From: Mesorhizobium sp. WSM3859
Lineage (GTDB): Bacteria; Pseudomonadota; Alphaproteobacteria; Rhizobiales; Rhizobiaceae
Direction: 5' to 3'
Assembly (NCBI RefSeq): GCF_002295065.1
Contig: NZ_NSGG01000001.1
Location: 458,553-522,552 of the forward strand
DNA length: 64,000 nucleotides
Shown here: positions 1 to 8,735 of the stretch, piece after piece
How the letters are laid out: the number at the start of each line of letters is the position of its first letter
How positions within the stretch are numbered: the stretch's first letter is position 1
Translations under genes and position numbers: made by a program
Notes under the pieces: model-generated
The model's database searches: none
Seen by the model: only the letters and a program-made list of their open reading frames with translations
What the model was told of the DNA's origin: nothing

Positions 1-431
1 GCGAGCATGTGGCGCGCGCCGTGAAAGTCGTGCCGACCGCACAGGGCAAGGTCGACCCGTCTGTGCTGCTCGGCCTCGGCCTCGCCGTCGAGGACGACAT
101 CGAGAACCGCAAGACCCATCACGACGACGAGCTCGACCATGAGCACGACGATTTCGATTCCTTCGTCATCGACATCCCGTCGATCGCCAATCCGGACGAG
201 CTTGCAAAACGTGTCGCCCTGGCCGCCGAGCAGGAAAACGTGTTGCGCGTCAAAGGCTTTGTCGAGGTCGGCGGCAAGCCGATGCGGCTTCTGTTGCAGG
301 CTGTCGGCCCGCGCGTCAATCACTACTACGATCGCGCCTGGACCGCTGAGGACGACCGCCGCTCGCGGCTCGTCGTTATCGGCCTCAAGGGGCTGAACCG
401 CCCGGCGATCGAGCGTATTCTCGCCGGCTGA
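1..431 (+). CDS. cobW: CobW, C-terminal part (cut by window edge)
   Basis: The reading frame is open from the first bases to a TGA at 429-431, so this is the 3' end of a longer gene. CobW is a COG0523 GTPase/metallochaperone found in aerobic cobalamin clusters, thought to support cobalt handling before chelation. Visible here are a His/Asp/Glu-rich stretch near 117-160 (HHDDELDHEHDD), typical of the metal-binding linker, and the CobW C-terminal domain (VKGFVEVGGKPMRLLLQAVG, then a final RLVVIGLKG strand). The P-loop GTPase half lies outside the window. cobN follows after 18 bases, as in other rhizobial clusters. The family assignment rests on the C-terminal domain and on context. Confidence 0.85.
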   Translation, partial: EHVARAVKVVPTAQGKVDPSVLLGLGLAVEDDIENRKTHHDDELDHEHDDFDSFVIDIPSIANPDELAKRVALAAEQENVLRVKGFVEVGGKPMRLLLQAVGPRVNHYYDRAWTAEDDRRSRLVVIGLKGLNRPAIERILAG

Positions 432-449
432 GGCAAAATCCGGACCGCG

Positions 450-3400
450 ATGCATATCCTCGCCACCACATCCGCTTCGCTCGACGATCTCGCCGAGCCG
501 ATCGACCTCAGGCAGACGCCTGCGGATGTTGTGGCGCTGTCCTTCACCGACAGCGATCTCGCCGGCCTGGCCGCCGCATGGAAGGCCGATGCGGAGCGGC
601 TGCCATCGATGCGGCTTGCGGCGCTGCGCGACCTGCGCCATCCGATGTCGGTGGACCTTTGGATCGACAGCGTCGCCCGCCACGCCAGGGTCGTCCTCGT
701 CCGCATCCTCGGCGGTTACGACTGGTGGCGCTACGGCTGCGACCAACTCGCCGCGGTCGCGCGTGAACGCGGCATAAAACTGGCGCTGCTGCCAGGCGAA
801 AGCCATGACGAGGACCAGCGCCTGATCGAAAGCTCGACCCTGCCGCGCGCCGAGCTCGACGCCCTGCTTGGCTATTTCCGCGAAGGCGGCCCGGCGAATA
901 TGAATGCGCTGGTGCAAAGGCTGGCAAGGCTAGCGGGGGCTGAGGCGGCCGTGGCTGAGCCGGTCGGCGTACAGAAGGCTGGGTACTATCAGCCTGGTCT
1001 GGGAGTTGTAGCGAAGCCTATCTTACCGAGCGTTGGCGATCCGTCGCCCCCCTCTCTGTCCTGCCGGACATCTCCCCCTCAAGGGGGGAGATCAGCCGTC
1101 ATCGACCCTGGCGCGTTTTCTTCAAGGGCGTCGAAAGAGCCATCTGCAGCATCCGCGATTGGCGAAACCGTCGACGACAGAGCAATCTCCCCCCTTGAGG
1201 GGGAGATGTCCGGCAGGACAGAGAGGGGGGCGACAGAACTCGACGCCGACAAGTTCGGCGTCATCCCCATCCTCTTCTACCGCTCGATGCTGTTGGCGGC
1301 AGACGTCGCGCCCATCGATGCTCTCGCGGAAGCGTTGAAGCTGCAACGCCTGATGCCCGTGCCGATCTTCGTCTCCAGCCTCAAGGACCGGGCGTCGCTC
1401 GCCTTCGTCGAAACCGCCATCGCCTCGCTGCACCCCGCCGCCATCATCACCGCCACCGCGTTCGCCTCCGGCGCGGAGCCCGGCGCCGAAACCCTGTTCG
1501 ACCGCGCCGGCGTGCCGGTGTTCCAAGTCATCGTCGCCACGACGCGCCGCGAGGTCTGGGAGAGCAACCAGCGCGGCCTGGCGCCCGCCGATCTTGCCAT
1601 GCATGTCGTCCTGCCCGAGCTCGACGGCCGCATCCTGGCCGGCGCCATCTCCTTCAAGGGCGAGGTCGAAACCGATCCGGCGCTGGCCTTCCGCGCCTTT
1701 GCCAATCGGCCGGAGGCGGATCGCGTCGTTCAGGTCGCCAAGCGCATTGGGGCGTTTATTCGCCTGCAGAGGACGGAGCGGGCTGAGCGCAAGCTTGCGG
1801 TCCTGATCCCGGATTACCCAAGCGCGCCCGGACGGACCGGCTACGCCGTTGGGCTGGACGTGCCGTCAAGCGTGCTCGCCATGCTTCATGACCTGAAGGA
1901 ACAGGGCTATGCGATTGACGGGATTCCGCAATCGCCGCGGGAGTTGTTGGATGCGCTGGAGGTGGGTGGGCACGGCCTTTCTTTGGGTGACTACCTAGCC
2001 TATTCGGCCGAACTGCCTGCAACTGCACACGATACGCTGGAGGCAGCATGGGGAGAGGCAGAAGGGATAGGTCTGCGCGAGGCCCCCCTCTCTGTCCTGC
2101 CGGACATCTCCCCCTCAAGGGGGGAGATTGGCAGCTCCGCCGCCGGCTCTCCCCTTGCTAGTCCGAAAATTGGCGAAAGCCGTGCGGAAGGAATAATCTC
2201 CCCCCTTGCGGGGGAGATGTCCGGTAGGACAGAGAGGGGGGCGACAGAACGCCGACCTCCGCAGGCAAGTCCCGAAACCCACTTCCCCTTCCGCGCCGCC
2301 ACCTTCGGCAACATCACCGTGGCACTGGCCCCCGATCGCGGCCGTTCCGCCGATCGCCGCGCCGACTACCACGACCCGACGCTCCCTCCGCGCCACGAGC
2401 TGATCGCCTTCGGGCTCTGGTTGCAGAAATCGCTCGGCGTGCATGCCATCGTCCATGTCGGCGCGCATGGCACGCTGGAATGGCTGCCGGGCAAGACCGT
2501 CGCTCTCTCCGACACCTGTTTCCCCGAGATCGTCACCGGTTCGCTGCCGGTCATCTATCCCTTCATCGTCTCCAATCCCGGTGAGGCTGCACAGGCTAAG
2601 CGCCGCATCTCTGCCGTTACGCTCGGCCATCTGCCGCCGCCGCTGACCGGCGCCGGCCTCGATGAGGCGCAACAGAAGCTGGAGCGGCTGGTCGACGAAT
2701 ATGCCCAGGCCGACGGCCTCGACCGCCGCCGCCGCGACCGCCTGGCAAAGCTGATCGTCGAGACGGCGCGCAAAACCGGACTTGCCTCGGAAGCCGGCGT
2801 CGCCAAGACCGATCAACCCGACGAAGCGCTGCGCCGCATCGACGCCTGGCTCTGCGATCTGAAGGATTTCGCCGTCAAGGACGGGCTGCATGTCTATGGC
2901 CGCGCGCCGGAAGACGAGACAGATCCGCTGCGCCGGCAAAGCGCGGCGGCCGAAAAAGCGAACCTGCTCGCCGCGCTCGACGGCCGCCACATCAAGGCCG
3001 GTCCCGCCGGCGCGCCGGCGCGTGGCCGCTCCGACGTGCTGCCGACAGGCCGCAACCTCTTCACCTCCGATCCGCGCACCATGCCGACGCCGACCGCCTA
3101 TGACCTTGGCCAGGCGGCGGCGGAAGAAGTGGTGCGCAGTTATATGCAGAGCCATGGCGACTGGCCGCATTCGCTGGTCATCGATCTCTGGGGCTCGGCC
3201 TCGTTGCGCACCGGCGGCGAGGAGATCGCGCAAGGCCTGGCGCTGATGGGCTGCCGACCGCAATGGGATGCCGCAACGGGGCGCGTCACCGGCATCGAGG
3301 TGCTGCCGCCCGCAGCGCTCGGCCGCCCGCGCGTCGACGTCACCTGGCGTATTTCCGGCCTGTTCCGCGACATGTTCCCGACCCAGATCGCGCTGATCGA

Positions 3401-4208
3401 CGCCGCCGCCAACGCGGTCGCCGGCCGCGACGAGGACGATTCGGAAAATCCGCTAGCCGCTGCGACACGCGCTCATGGCAAGGTCAGCCCGCGCATTTTC
3501 GGCACCTCGCCCGGCACCTATGGCGCCGGCGTCGAGGAGTTGCTGTCGCGCGGCGAATGGGGCGTGCGCGAGGAGATCGGCCGCGCCTATCTCGATGCCA
3601 CCTCGCACGCCTATGGCGGTGCCGACGGCGAAGCGATTTCCGCCCCCGGCGCCTTCGAAGGCCGGATCGCGGAGGCGGATCTCCTGGTCCACACCGGCGA
3701 CGACCCGGGCCGCGATATCCTCGAAGGCTCGGCCGACGTCGCCTTTATCGGCGGCTTTTCGGCCGCCCTTGCCGCGCTCGGCCGGAATGCCGATGTCATC
3801 GTGCTCGACACCACCGATCCGAAGAAGCCGAAGCCGCGCTCAGTCGGCGAAGCGGTTTCGCGCGTGGTCCGCGCCCGCGCCGTCAATCCGCGCTTCATCG
3901 CCGGCCAGATGCGCCACGGCCCGCGCGGCGCCTCGGAATTCGCCGAAACCGTTGACCGTCTGGTCGGCTTCGCCGAGACCACGCATGCCATTTCCGGCAC
4001 GCTGATCGAGGCCGTGCATGACGCCTATCTCGGCGATCCGGATGTTCGCGCGTTCCTGCTGCGCGAGAACCCTGCCGCCGCAAAAGTTATTGCCGAGCGC
4101 TTCCTCGCCGCGCGGCGACGCGGCCTCTGGCACCCACTCCGCAATTCCATCGACGACGATCTCGCGGCCCTGATCGCCGAGGCCCAGGCGAGCGGGGTGG
4201 CGACATGA
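450..4208 (+). CDS. cobN: Cobaltochelatase subunit CobN
   Basis: Large subunit of the ATP-dependent cobaltochelatase (with CobS and CobT, not in the window), which inserts cobalt into hydrogenobyrinic acid a,c-diamide in the cytoplasm. The 1252-residue product shows CobN/magnesium-chelatase H-subunit signatures, including VHVGAHGTLEWLPGK near residues 668-681 and a conserved C-terminal half (FGTSPGTYGAGVEELLSRG). Two segments are foreign to the family: residues about 199-261 and 545-598 are encoded by palindromic repeats (1043-1234 and 2082-2243) that keep the frame open and read ISPLxGEMSGRTERGATE in their right arms. They fall between conserved blocks, so activity is probably kept. Total length is not above the usual range, so native linkers may be shortened. 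The stop overlaps the cobG start (ATGA). Confidence 0.95.
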   Translation: MHILATTSASLDDLAEPIDLRQTPADVVALSFTDSDLAGLAAAWKADAERLPSMRLAALRDLRHPMSVDLWIDSVARHARVVLVRILGGYDWWRYGCDQLAAVARERGIKLALLPGESHDEDQRLIESSTLPRAELDALLGYFREGGPANMNALVQRLARLAGAEAAVAEPVGVQKAGYYQPGLGVVAKPILPSVGDPSPPSLSCRTSPPQGGRSAVIDPGAFSSRASKEPSAASAIGETVDDRAISPLEGEMSGRTERGATELDADKFGVIPILFYRSMLLAADVAPIDALAEALKLQRLMPVPIFVSSLKDRASLAFVETAIASLHPAAIITATAFASGAEPGAETLFDRAGVPVFQVIVATTRREVWESNQRGLAPADLAMHVVLPELDGRILAGAISFKGEVETDPALAFRAFANRPEADRVVQVAKRIGAFIRLQRTERAERKLAVLIPDYPSAPGRTGYAVGLDVPSSVLAMLHDLKEQGYAIDGIPQSPRELLDALEVGGHGLSLGDYLAYSAELPATAHDTLEAAWGEAEGIGLREAPLSVLPDISPSRGEIGSSAAGSPLASPKIGESRAEGIISPLAGEMSGRTERGATERRPPQASPETHFPFRAATFGNITVALAPDRGRSADRRADYHDPTLPPRHELIAFGLWLQKSLGVHAIVHVGAHGTLEWLPGKTVALSDTCFPEIVTGSLPVIYPFIVSNPGEAAQAKRRISAVTLGHLPPPLTGAGLDEAQQKLERLVDEYAQADGLDRRRRDRLAKLIVETARKTGLASEAGVAKTDQPDEALRRIDAWLCDLKDFAVKDGLHVYGRAPEDETDPLRRQSAAAEKANLLAALDGRHIKAGPAGAPARGRSDVLPTGRNLFTSDPRTMPTPTAYDLGQAAAEEVVRSYMQSHGDWPHSLVIDLWGSASLRTGGEEIAQGLALMGCRPQWDAATGRVTGIEVLPPAALGRPRVDVTWRISGLFRDMFPTQIALIDAAANAVAGRDEDDSENPLAAATRAHGKVSPRIFGTSPGTYGAGVEELLSRGEWGVREEIGRAYLDATSHAYGGADGEAISAPGAFEGRIAEADLLVHTGDDPGRDILEGSADVAFIGGFSAALAALGRNADVIVLDTTDPKKPKPRSVGEAVSRVVRARAVNPRFIAGQMRHGPRGASEFAETVDRLVGFAETTHAISGTLIEAVHDAYLGDPDVRAFLLRENPAAAKVIAERFLAARRRGLWHPLRNSIDDDLAALIAEAQASGVAT
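1043..1234. repeat. Palindromic repeat element inside cobN (copy 1)
   Basis: Two perfect 50-bp inverted arms (1043-1092 and 1185-1234) flank a loop of 92 bp. The arms carry CTGCCGGACATCTCCCC and its complement GGGGAGATGTCCGGCAG, with nested palindromes AAGGGGGGAGAT/ATCTCCCCCCTT. The element is 192 bp (64 codons) and is translated in frame within CobN. Closely related copies occur at 2082-2243 and 4874-5052. Confidence 0.9.
2082..2243. repeat. Palindromic repeat element inside cobN (copy 2)
   Basis: Same family as the copy at 1043-1234. Arms at 2082-2128 and 2196-2242 are complementary over 47 bp with two mismatches (CAAG versus CGGG pairing region, and GGTAGG for GGCAGG) around a 67-bp loop of different sequence. 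The frame of CobN stays open: the left arm reads LSVLPDISPSRGEI and the right arm ISPLAGEMSGRTERGA. Loop divergence with arm conservation suggests an independent insertion, not a local tandem duplication. Confidence 0.88.
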
Positions 4209-5698
4209 ACGCCTTCTCGCGCCGCGGCGCCTGCCCTGCTCTTAGCGCCCCGATGCAAACCGGCGACGGGCTTTTGGTGCGGCTCAACCCGGTCGCTGGA
4301 GGACTTTCGCCGAAGTCGCTGATCGGACTCGGCGAATCCGCCCTGCGCCACGGCAACGGCATCATGGAAGTGACCGCGCGCGGCAGCCTGCAGATCCGAG
4401 GCCTGACAGCGGGAAGCGCCCGGCTGCTGGCGGCAGAAGTGGATGCGCTGGGGATTGCGGTGCGCAGCGGCGTGCCGGTTGAGATCGGGCCGCTGGCGGG
4501 GATCGATCCGCAAGAGATTGCCGACCCGCGTCCGCTGGCGGAGCGGATCAGGGTGGCGATCGAAGAGGCTGGGCTGACGGCACGGCTGGGGCCGAAAGTG
4601 TCGGTGGTTGTCGATGGCGGCGGGCAGCTTACGATGGATGCCGTGACGGCCGATGTGAGGCTCAAGGCGGTGCGCGCTGGCGGGGATACCCTTTGGAGCG
4701 TATCGGTTGCCGGCGACGCGCGAAGTGCAAAGCAGCTTGCGACGGTCGATGCGGATGCTGCACGCGACATTGCTGTGGCGGCACTCAGGATGGTCGCCGA
4801 AAAAGGCCGCGAGGCGCATACGCGGGATTTGACGGAGCGGCAGTTGGCCTCTCTCGCAGGTTGGCGTTCCTTCGCGCCCCCCTCTGTCCTGCCGGACATC
4901 TCCCCCACAAGGGGGGAGATTGAGCCGTCGCCGCCGGTTTCGCCAATCGCCAAGCTCGAGCCGAGCAGCAAGGTTGCAGGCAGGGCGCCATCGGCAGAGC
5001 TGCCAATCTCCCCCCTCGTGGGGGAGATGTCCGGCAGGACAGAGGGGGGCGCCGTAGAGCGCCGTCGCTCGCCGGTCGGCCTCTTCGACTTGAGCAACAG
5101 CCACGCCCTCGGCATCGCCCTCCCCTACGGCAGCTTGCCCGCTCAAAACCTCATCGACCTGGCAACACAAGCCACTAACCTCGGCGCCACAGAAATCCGC
5201 CTCGCCCCTGGCCGCGCCCTGCTCTTCCTCGGCCTCTCCACATACGCCTGCGTCTCACTAGATGCCTCCGCCGCCACCCTCGGCTTCGTCACCTCTCCCA
5301 CCGACCCCCGCACCCGCATCGCCGCCTGTCCCGGCACGCCGGCCTGCGCCTCCGGCCGCATCGCCACACGCGCCATCGCCGAGACGATCGCTGCTCAACG
5401 CCCCGATCTCCTCGACAGCTCGCTGACGCTCCACATTTCCGGCTGCGCCAAGGGCTGCGCGCATCCGGGCACCGCTGCGCTGACATTGGTCGGCGACGAA
5501 AACGGAGCCGGACTTGTCGTGGACGGGACGGCAAAGGCCCTTCCTGCCGGATACAGGCCGGGCTATGACGCCGCGCGCGGCATCGCCGACATCCTTGCCG
5601 CGCTGCGGGCGCAAAGACATCCGGGCGAGACCGCCGCTGCCTGCCTGGCAAGGCTTGGCGCGGCGAGTGTTGCTGAACTCTATCGACGGAACCAGTGA
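4205..5698 (+). CDS. cobG: Precorrin-3B synthase CobG
   Basis: Oxygen-dependent mono-oxygenase that converts precorrin-3A to precorrin-3B, the ring-contraction entry step of the aerobic pathway. It is related to nitrite/sulfite reductases. The Fe-S motif is visible as CPGTPAC near residue 373 and GCAKGC near residue 415. The N-terminal ferredoxin-like repeat (ARGSLQIRGL) is present. Residues about 224-283 come from an inserted palindromic repeat (4874-5052) that joins the two halves without breaking the frame, which explains 497 residues against roughly 440-460 for the family. ATG 4205 overlaps the cobN stop, and cobH begins one base after the stop. Confidence 0.95.
   Translation: MNAFSRRGACPALSAPMQTGDGLLVRLNPVAGGLSPKSLIGLGESALRHGNGIMEVTARGSLQIRGLTAGSARLLAAEVDALGIAVRSGVPVEIGPLAGIDPQEIADPRPLAERIRVAIEEAGLTARLGPKVSVVVDGGGQLTMDAVTADVRLKAVRAGGDTLWSVSVAGDARSAKQLATVDADAARDIAVAALRMVAEKGREAHTRDLTERQLASLAGWRSFAPPSVLPDISPTRGEIEPSPPVSPIAKLEPSSKVAGRAPSAELPISPLVGEMSGRTEGGAVERRRSPVGLFDLSNSHALGIALPYGSLPAQNLIDLATQATNLGATEIRLAPGRALLFLGLSTYACVSLDASAATLGFVTSPTDPRTRIAACPGTPACASGRIATRAIAETIAAQRPDLLDSSLTLHISGCAKGCAHPGTAALTLVGDENGAGLVVDGTAKALPAGYRPGYDAARGIADILAALRAQRHPGETAAACLARLGAASVAELYRRNQ
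4874..5052. repeat. Palindromic repeat element inside cobG
   Basis: Arms at 4874-4920 and 5006-5052 are complementary over 47 bp with one mismatch. They share TCTGTCCTGCCGGACATCTC with the two cobN copies. The CobG frame continues through it: the left arm reads PPSVLPDISPTRGEI and the right arm ISPLVGEMSGRTEGGA. The loop (about 85 bp) differs from those of the cobN copies. Confidence 0.9.
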
Positions 5699-6331
5699 AT
5701 GGCCGCCTACGACTATATCCATGACGGGATGGCGATCTACGAGCGCTCTTTCGCCATTATCCGCGCCGAGGCTGACCTGTCGCGCTTCTCCGAAGCCGAG
5801 GCCGATGTCGCCATCCGCATGATCCATGCCTGCGGCCAGGTCGAAGCCGCCAGCCATTTCGTCTTCTCGAACGATTTCGTTGATGCGGCCCGCGCGGCGC
5901 TTGCCGCCGGCGCGCCGATTTTTTGCGATGCCGAGATGGTCGCGCATGGCGTCACCCGCGCCCGGCTGCCGGCCGGCAACGAGGTGGTCTGCACGCTGCG
6001 CGACCCGCGCACGCATGACATCGCCAAGGAAATCGGCAACACCCGCTCGGCCGCGGCGATCGACCTCTGGGGCGAGCGCATGGCCGGATCGGTCGTCGCC
6101 ATCGGCAATGCTCCCACCGCGCTCTTCTATCTCTTGGAAAGGCTGCGCGACGGCGCGCCGAAGCCGGCCGCGATCATCGGCATGCCGGTCGGCTTCGTCG
6201 GTGCTGCAGAATCGAAAGATGCGCTGGCCGAGAATTCCTATGGCGTGCCCTACGCCATCGTGCGCGGCAGGCTGGGCGGCAGCGCCATGACCGCCGCCGC
6301 GCTCAATTCCTTGGCGAGGCCGGGCCTGTGA
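5699..6331 (+). CDS. cobH: Precorrin-8X methylmutase CobH
   Basis: Moves the C11 methyl group to C12, turning precorrin-8X into hydrogenobyrinic acid. The 210-residue length is normal. The catalytic histidine of the P. denitrificans enzyme (His43) is in place within MIHACGQVE (residues 41-49), and the conserved GMPVGFVGAAESKDAL block (residues about 160-175) follows. ATG 5699 comes directly after the cobG stop. The TGA overlaps the GTG start of cobI (GTGA), so translation is probably coupled. Confidence 0.96.
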   Translation: MAAYDYIHDGMAIYERSFAIIRAEADLSRFSEAEADVAIRMIHACGQVEAASHFVFSNDFVDAARAALAAGAPIFCDAEMVAHGVTRARLPAGNEVVCTLRDPRTHDIAKEIGNTRSAAAIDLWGERMAGSVVAIGNAPTALFYLLERLRDGAPKPAAIIGMPVGFVGAAESKDALAENSYGVPYAIVRGRLGGSAMTAAALNSLARPGL

Positions 6332-7092
6332 ACGCGCCTGTTAAAGAAGGTTTGGCAAAAGGCCGGCTTGTCGGCGTCGGCACCGGCCCCGGCGATCCGG
6401 AGCTTCTGACGCTGAAGGCCGCGCGCGCGCTGGCCGAGGCCGATGTCGTCGCCTATTTCGCCAAGCGCGGCAACAACAGCAATGCGCGCGCCATCGTCGA
6501 GGCGCGCTTCCGGCCGGATATGATGGAATTGCCGCTGCTCTATCCGGTGACGACGGAGATCGACAAGGATCACGACGACTACCGCGCGCAGATCACTGAT
6601 TTCTATGAGCAGTCGGCCGAACAGGTCGCCGAGCATCTCGGCGCCGGCAGGATGGTGGCGGTGCTGTCGGAAGGCGATCCGCTCTTCTACGGCTCCTACA
6701 TGCATCTGCATGTGCGCCTGGCGCACCGCTTCCCGACCGAAGTCATCCCCGGCATCACCGCCATGTCCGGCTGCTGGTCGGCGACAGGTCTGCCGATCGT
6801 CCAGGGCGACGACGTGCTGACCGTGCTGCCCGGCACGATGAGCGAGTTCGAGCTGACCCGCCGGCTGGCCGACACCGATGCCGCCGTGATCATGAAGGTC
6901 GGCCGCAACCTGCCGAAGATCCGCCGCGCGCTGGAAGCGACCGGCAAGCTGGCCAAGGCCGTCTATGTCGAGCGCGGCACCATGCCGGGCAGCGTCTCGA
7001 TGCGGCTCGCCGAAAAGCCGGACGACAAGGCCCCCTACTTCGCCATCGTGCTCGTTGCCGGCTGGTCGGCCCGGCCAGGGGCAAAGCCATGA
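6328..7092 (+). CDS. cobI: Precorrin-2 C20-methyltransferase CobI
   Basis: SAM-dependent methyltransferase that makes precorrin-3A from precorrin-2. The tetrapyrrole-methylase fold is recognised from VGVGTGPGDPELLTLKA (residues about 11-27), the LSEGDPLFYGSYMHL block near residue 113 and VIPGITAMSGCWS near residue 136. GTG at 6328 is chosen because it overlaps the cobH TGA and gives a normal 254-residue protein; no better start lies downstream before the SAM motif. The stop overlaps the cobJ ATG (ATGA at 7089-7092). Confidence 0.95.
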   Translation: MNAPVKEGLAKGRLVGVGTGPGDPELLTLKAARALAEADVVAYFAKRGNNSNARAIVEARFRPDMMELPLLYPVTTEIDKDHDDYRAQITDFYEQSAEQVAEHLGAGRMVAVLSEGDPLFYGSYMHLHVRLAHRFPTEVIPGITAMSGCWSATGLPIVQGDDVLTVLPGTMSEFELTRRLADTDAAVIMKVGRNLPKIRRALEATGKLAKAVYVERGTMPGSVSMRLAEKPDDKAPYFAIVLVAGWSARPGAKP

Positions 7093-7853
7093 GCGGCCGC
7101 CTTACCGTCATCGGGCTCGGCCCCGGCAATGCCGACCAGGTTACGCCGCAGGCTGCGCATGCCGTCGCCGAGGCGACCTTCTTCTATGGCTACAAGCCCT
7201 ATCTCGACCGGCTGGAACTGCGGCCGGATCAGACCCGCATCGCTTCGGACAACCGCGAAGAGCTCGCCCGCTCCAACGACGCGCTGGCCAAGGCAGCCGA
7301 GGGCCACAGCGTCGCCGTCGTTTCCGGCGGCGATCCCGGCGTCTTCGCCATGGCCGCGGCCGTCTGCGAAGCGATCGAAGCAGGGCCCGCCGAATGGCGC
7401 GCCATCGACCTCTCGGTCGTTCCGGGCGTTACCGCCATGCTCGCGGTCGCCGCTCGCATCGGCGCGCCGCTCGGCCATGACTTCTGCGCCATCTCGCTCT
7501 CGGACAATCTGAAGCCCTGGGACCTGATCGAGCTGCGCCTGCTGGCGGCGGCCGGAGCCGGCTTCGTCATCGCGCTCTACAACCCGATCAGCAAGGCCCG
7601 CCCGTGGCAGCTCGGCCGCGCCTTCGAATGTCTGAAGGCGATCCTGCCGGGCACCACGCCGGTGATATTCGGCCGCGCCGCCGGCCGGCCCGACGAGCGC
7701 ATCGAGGTGTTTTTGCTCGCGGACGCCGATGCGGCAAAGGCCGACATGTCGACCTGCATCATCATCGGCTCGCCCGAGACCCGCATCATCAAGCGCGGCG
7801 AACGGCCCGCGCTGGTCTACACGCCGCGTTCGGCGACGGGATCGAAAAGATGA
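7089..7853 (+). CDS. cobJ: Precorrin-3B C17-methyltransferase CobJ
   Basis: Catalyses methylation at C17 coupled to ring contraction, giving precorrin-4. The tetrapyrrole-methylase motifs are VIGLGPGNADQVTPQA (residues 6-21), VVSGGDPGVFAMAA (near 78-91) and VPGVTAMLAVAARIGAPLGHDF (near 114-135). The 254-residue length is normal. The 3' end overlaps the 3' end of cobK, which is read from the other strand, by 37 bases (7817-7853). cobJ is therefore the last gene of the first plus-strand run, and transcripts of cobJ and cobK will be complementary at their ends. Confidence 0.95.
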   Translation: MSGRLTVIGLGPGNADQVTPQAAHAVAEATFFYGYKPYLDRLELRPDQTRIASDNREELARSNDALAKAAEGHSVAVVSGGDPGVFAMAAAVCEAIEAGPAEWRAIDLSVVPGVTAMLAVAARIGAPLGHDFCAISLSDNLKPWDLIELRLLAAAGAGFVIALYNPISKARPWQLGRAFECLKAILPGTTPVIFGRAAGRPDERIEVFLLADADAAKADMSTCIIIGSPETRIIKRGERPALVYTPRSATGSKR

Positions 7854-8590
7854 TCGACCTTTGCCGCCAGCGCATCGACGGTCTCGGCCGAAGGAACCTT
7901 CGGCAGTGCTGGCCGGCGGATTACGATCACTTCGATGCCGAGCGCCCGCGCCGCCGCGATCTTGCCATAGGTCGCCTCCCCGCCGCTGTTCTTGGAGACG
8001 ACGGCATCGATCCGGTATTTTTTGAGCAACGCTCGCTCATCCACTTCCGGAAACGGTCCGCGCGCCAGCAGGTAGAGCGCATCGGGCACAGCGAGCTTCG
8101 GCTCGACCGGATCGACGCTGCGGATCAGGTAACGGTGCTGCGGCGCGGCCTCGAAGGCGCCGGCCTCCTGCCGGCCGATCGCGAGAAAAACGCGGCGCGG
8201 CGACGTGCCGAGCGCACTTGCTGTCTCGGCGACACTGTCGACCAGCGTCCAACGATCGTCCGCGACAGGCTCCCAGCCGGGCCGTCTCAAGGCAAGGATC
8301 GGCACGCCGGTTCGCTCGGCGGCCTCGGCGGCATTGGCCGAGATGCGCGCAGCATATGGATGCGTGGCGTCGATCAGCAGATCGATATGTTCCTCGTGAA
8401 GATAGGCAGCCAGCCCGTCGGCGCCGCCAAAGCCGCCGACACGCACCGGCACGCCTTGCGCGACCGGGCTTTCGGTGCGGCCGGCGAGCGAGAGGGTGAC
8501 CGCGAAATCCTCGCGACGGACGAGCTTTGCCGCCAGTTGCCGGGCTTCCGTCGTTCCGCCGAGGATCAGAATGTTCTTCATGGGCACCAT
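7817..8590 (-). CDS. cobK: Precorrin-6A reductase CobK
   Basis: NADPH-dependent reduction of precorrin-6A to precorrin-6B. The N-terminal Rossmann motif ILILGGTTEARQLAAKL, the internal LLIDATHPYAARISANAAEAA block (residues about 73-93) and the C-terminal SKNSGGEATYGKIAAARALGI block are family hallmarks. Two starts are possible: ATG 8590 (MVPMKN) or the internal ATG 8581 (MKNILILGG). The second matches the usual N-terminus better, and neither has a strong ribosome-binding site. The gene is the only one of the cluster on the minus strand, so it needs its own promoter. Its upstream region is the palindromic repeat at 8609-8733. Confidence 0.94.
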   Translation of the reverse strand: MVPMKNILILGGTTEARQLAAKLVRREDFAVTLSLAGRTESPVAQGVPVRVGGFGGADGLAAYLHEEHIDLLIDATHPYAARISANAAEAAERTGVPILALRRPGWEPVADDRWTLVDSVAETASALGTSPRRVFLAIGRQEAGAFEAAPQHRYLIRSVDPVEPKLAVPDALYLLARGPFPEVDERALLKKYRIDAVVSKNSGGEATYGKIAAARALGIEVIVIRRPALPKVPSAETVDALAAKVDHLFDPVAERGV

Positions 8591-8608
8591 GATGTGCAGC
8601 GCCTGCGC

Positions 8609-8733
8609 TGCCCCTCACCCTTACCCTCTCCCCGTAAGGACGGGGAGAGGGGGTCGCCAGCGTTACGGCCAACCTCCTTCTCCCCGTCACTATACGGGGA
8701 GAAGGTGCCGGCAGGCGGATGAGGGGCGGCGCG
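8609..8733. repeat. Palindromic repeat between cobK and cobL
   Basis: A second repeat family. Outer arms CTGCCCCTCA and TGAGGGGCGG enclose two nested hairpins, CCCTCTCCCCGT/ACGGGGAGAGGG and CCTTCTCCCCGT/ACGGGGAGAAGG. It fills the divergent gap between the cobK and cobL starts, so it overlaps whatever promoters serve these two genes. A relative is embedded in cobE at 10179-10303. Confidence 0.8.
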
Positions 8734-8735
8734 GC

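Noticed and set aside
2115..3263. 382-codon frame on the minus strand within cobN
   Set aside because: Antisense to a well-conserved CobN region, with no recognisable domain; typical of high-GC coding DNA.
8475..8735. N-terminal extension of CobL through the palindromic repeat
   Set aside because: The frame is open but antiparallel to the cobK start and repeat; ATG 8736 gives the family length and conserved N-terminus, so this repeat is treated as intergenic.
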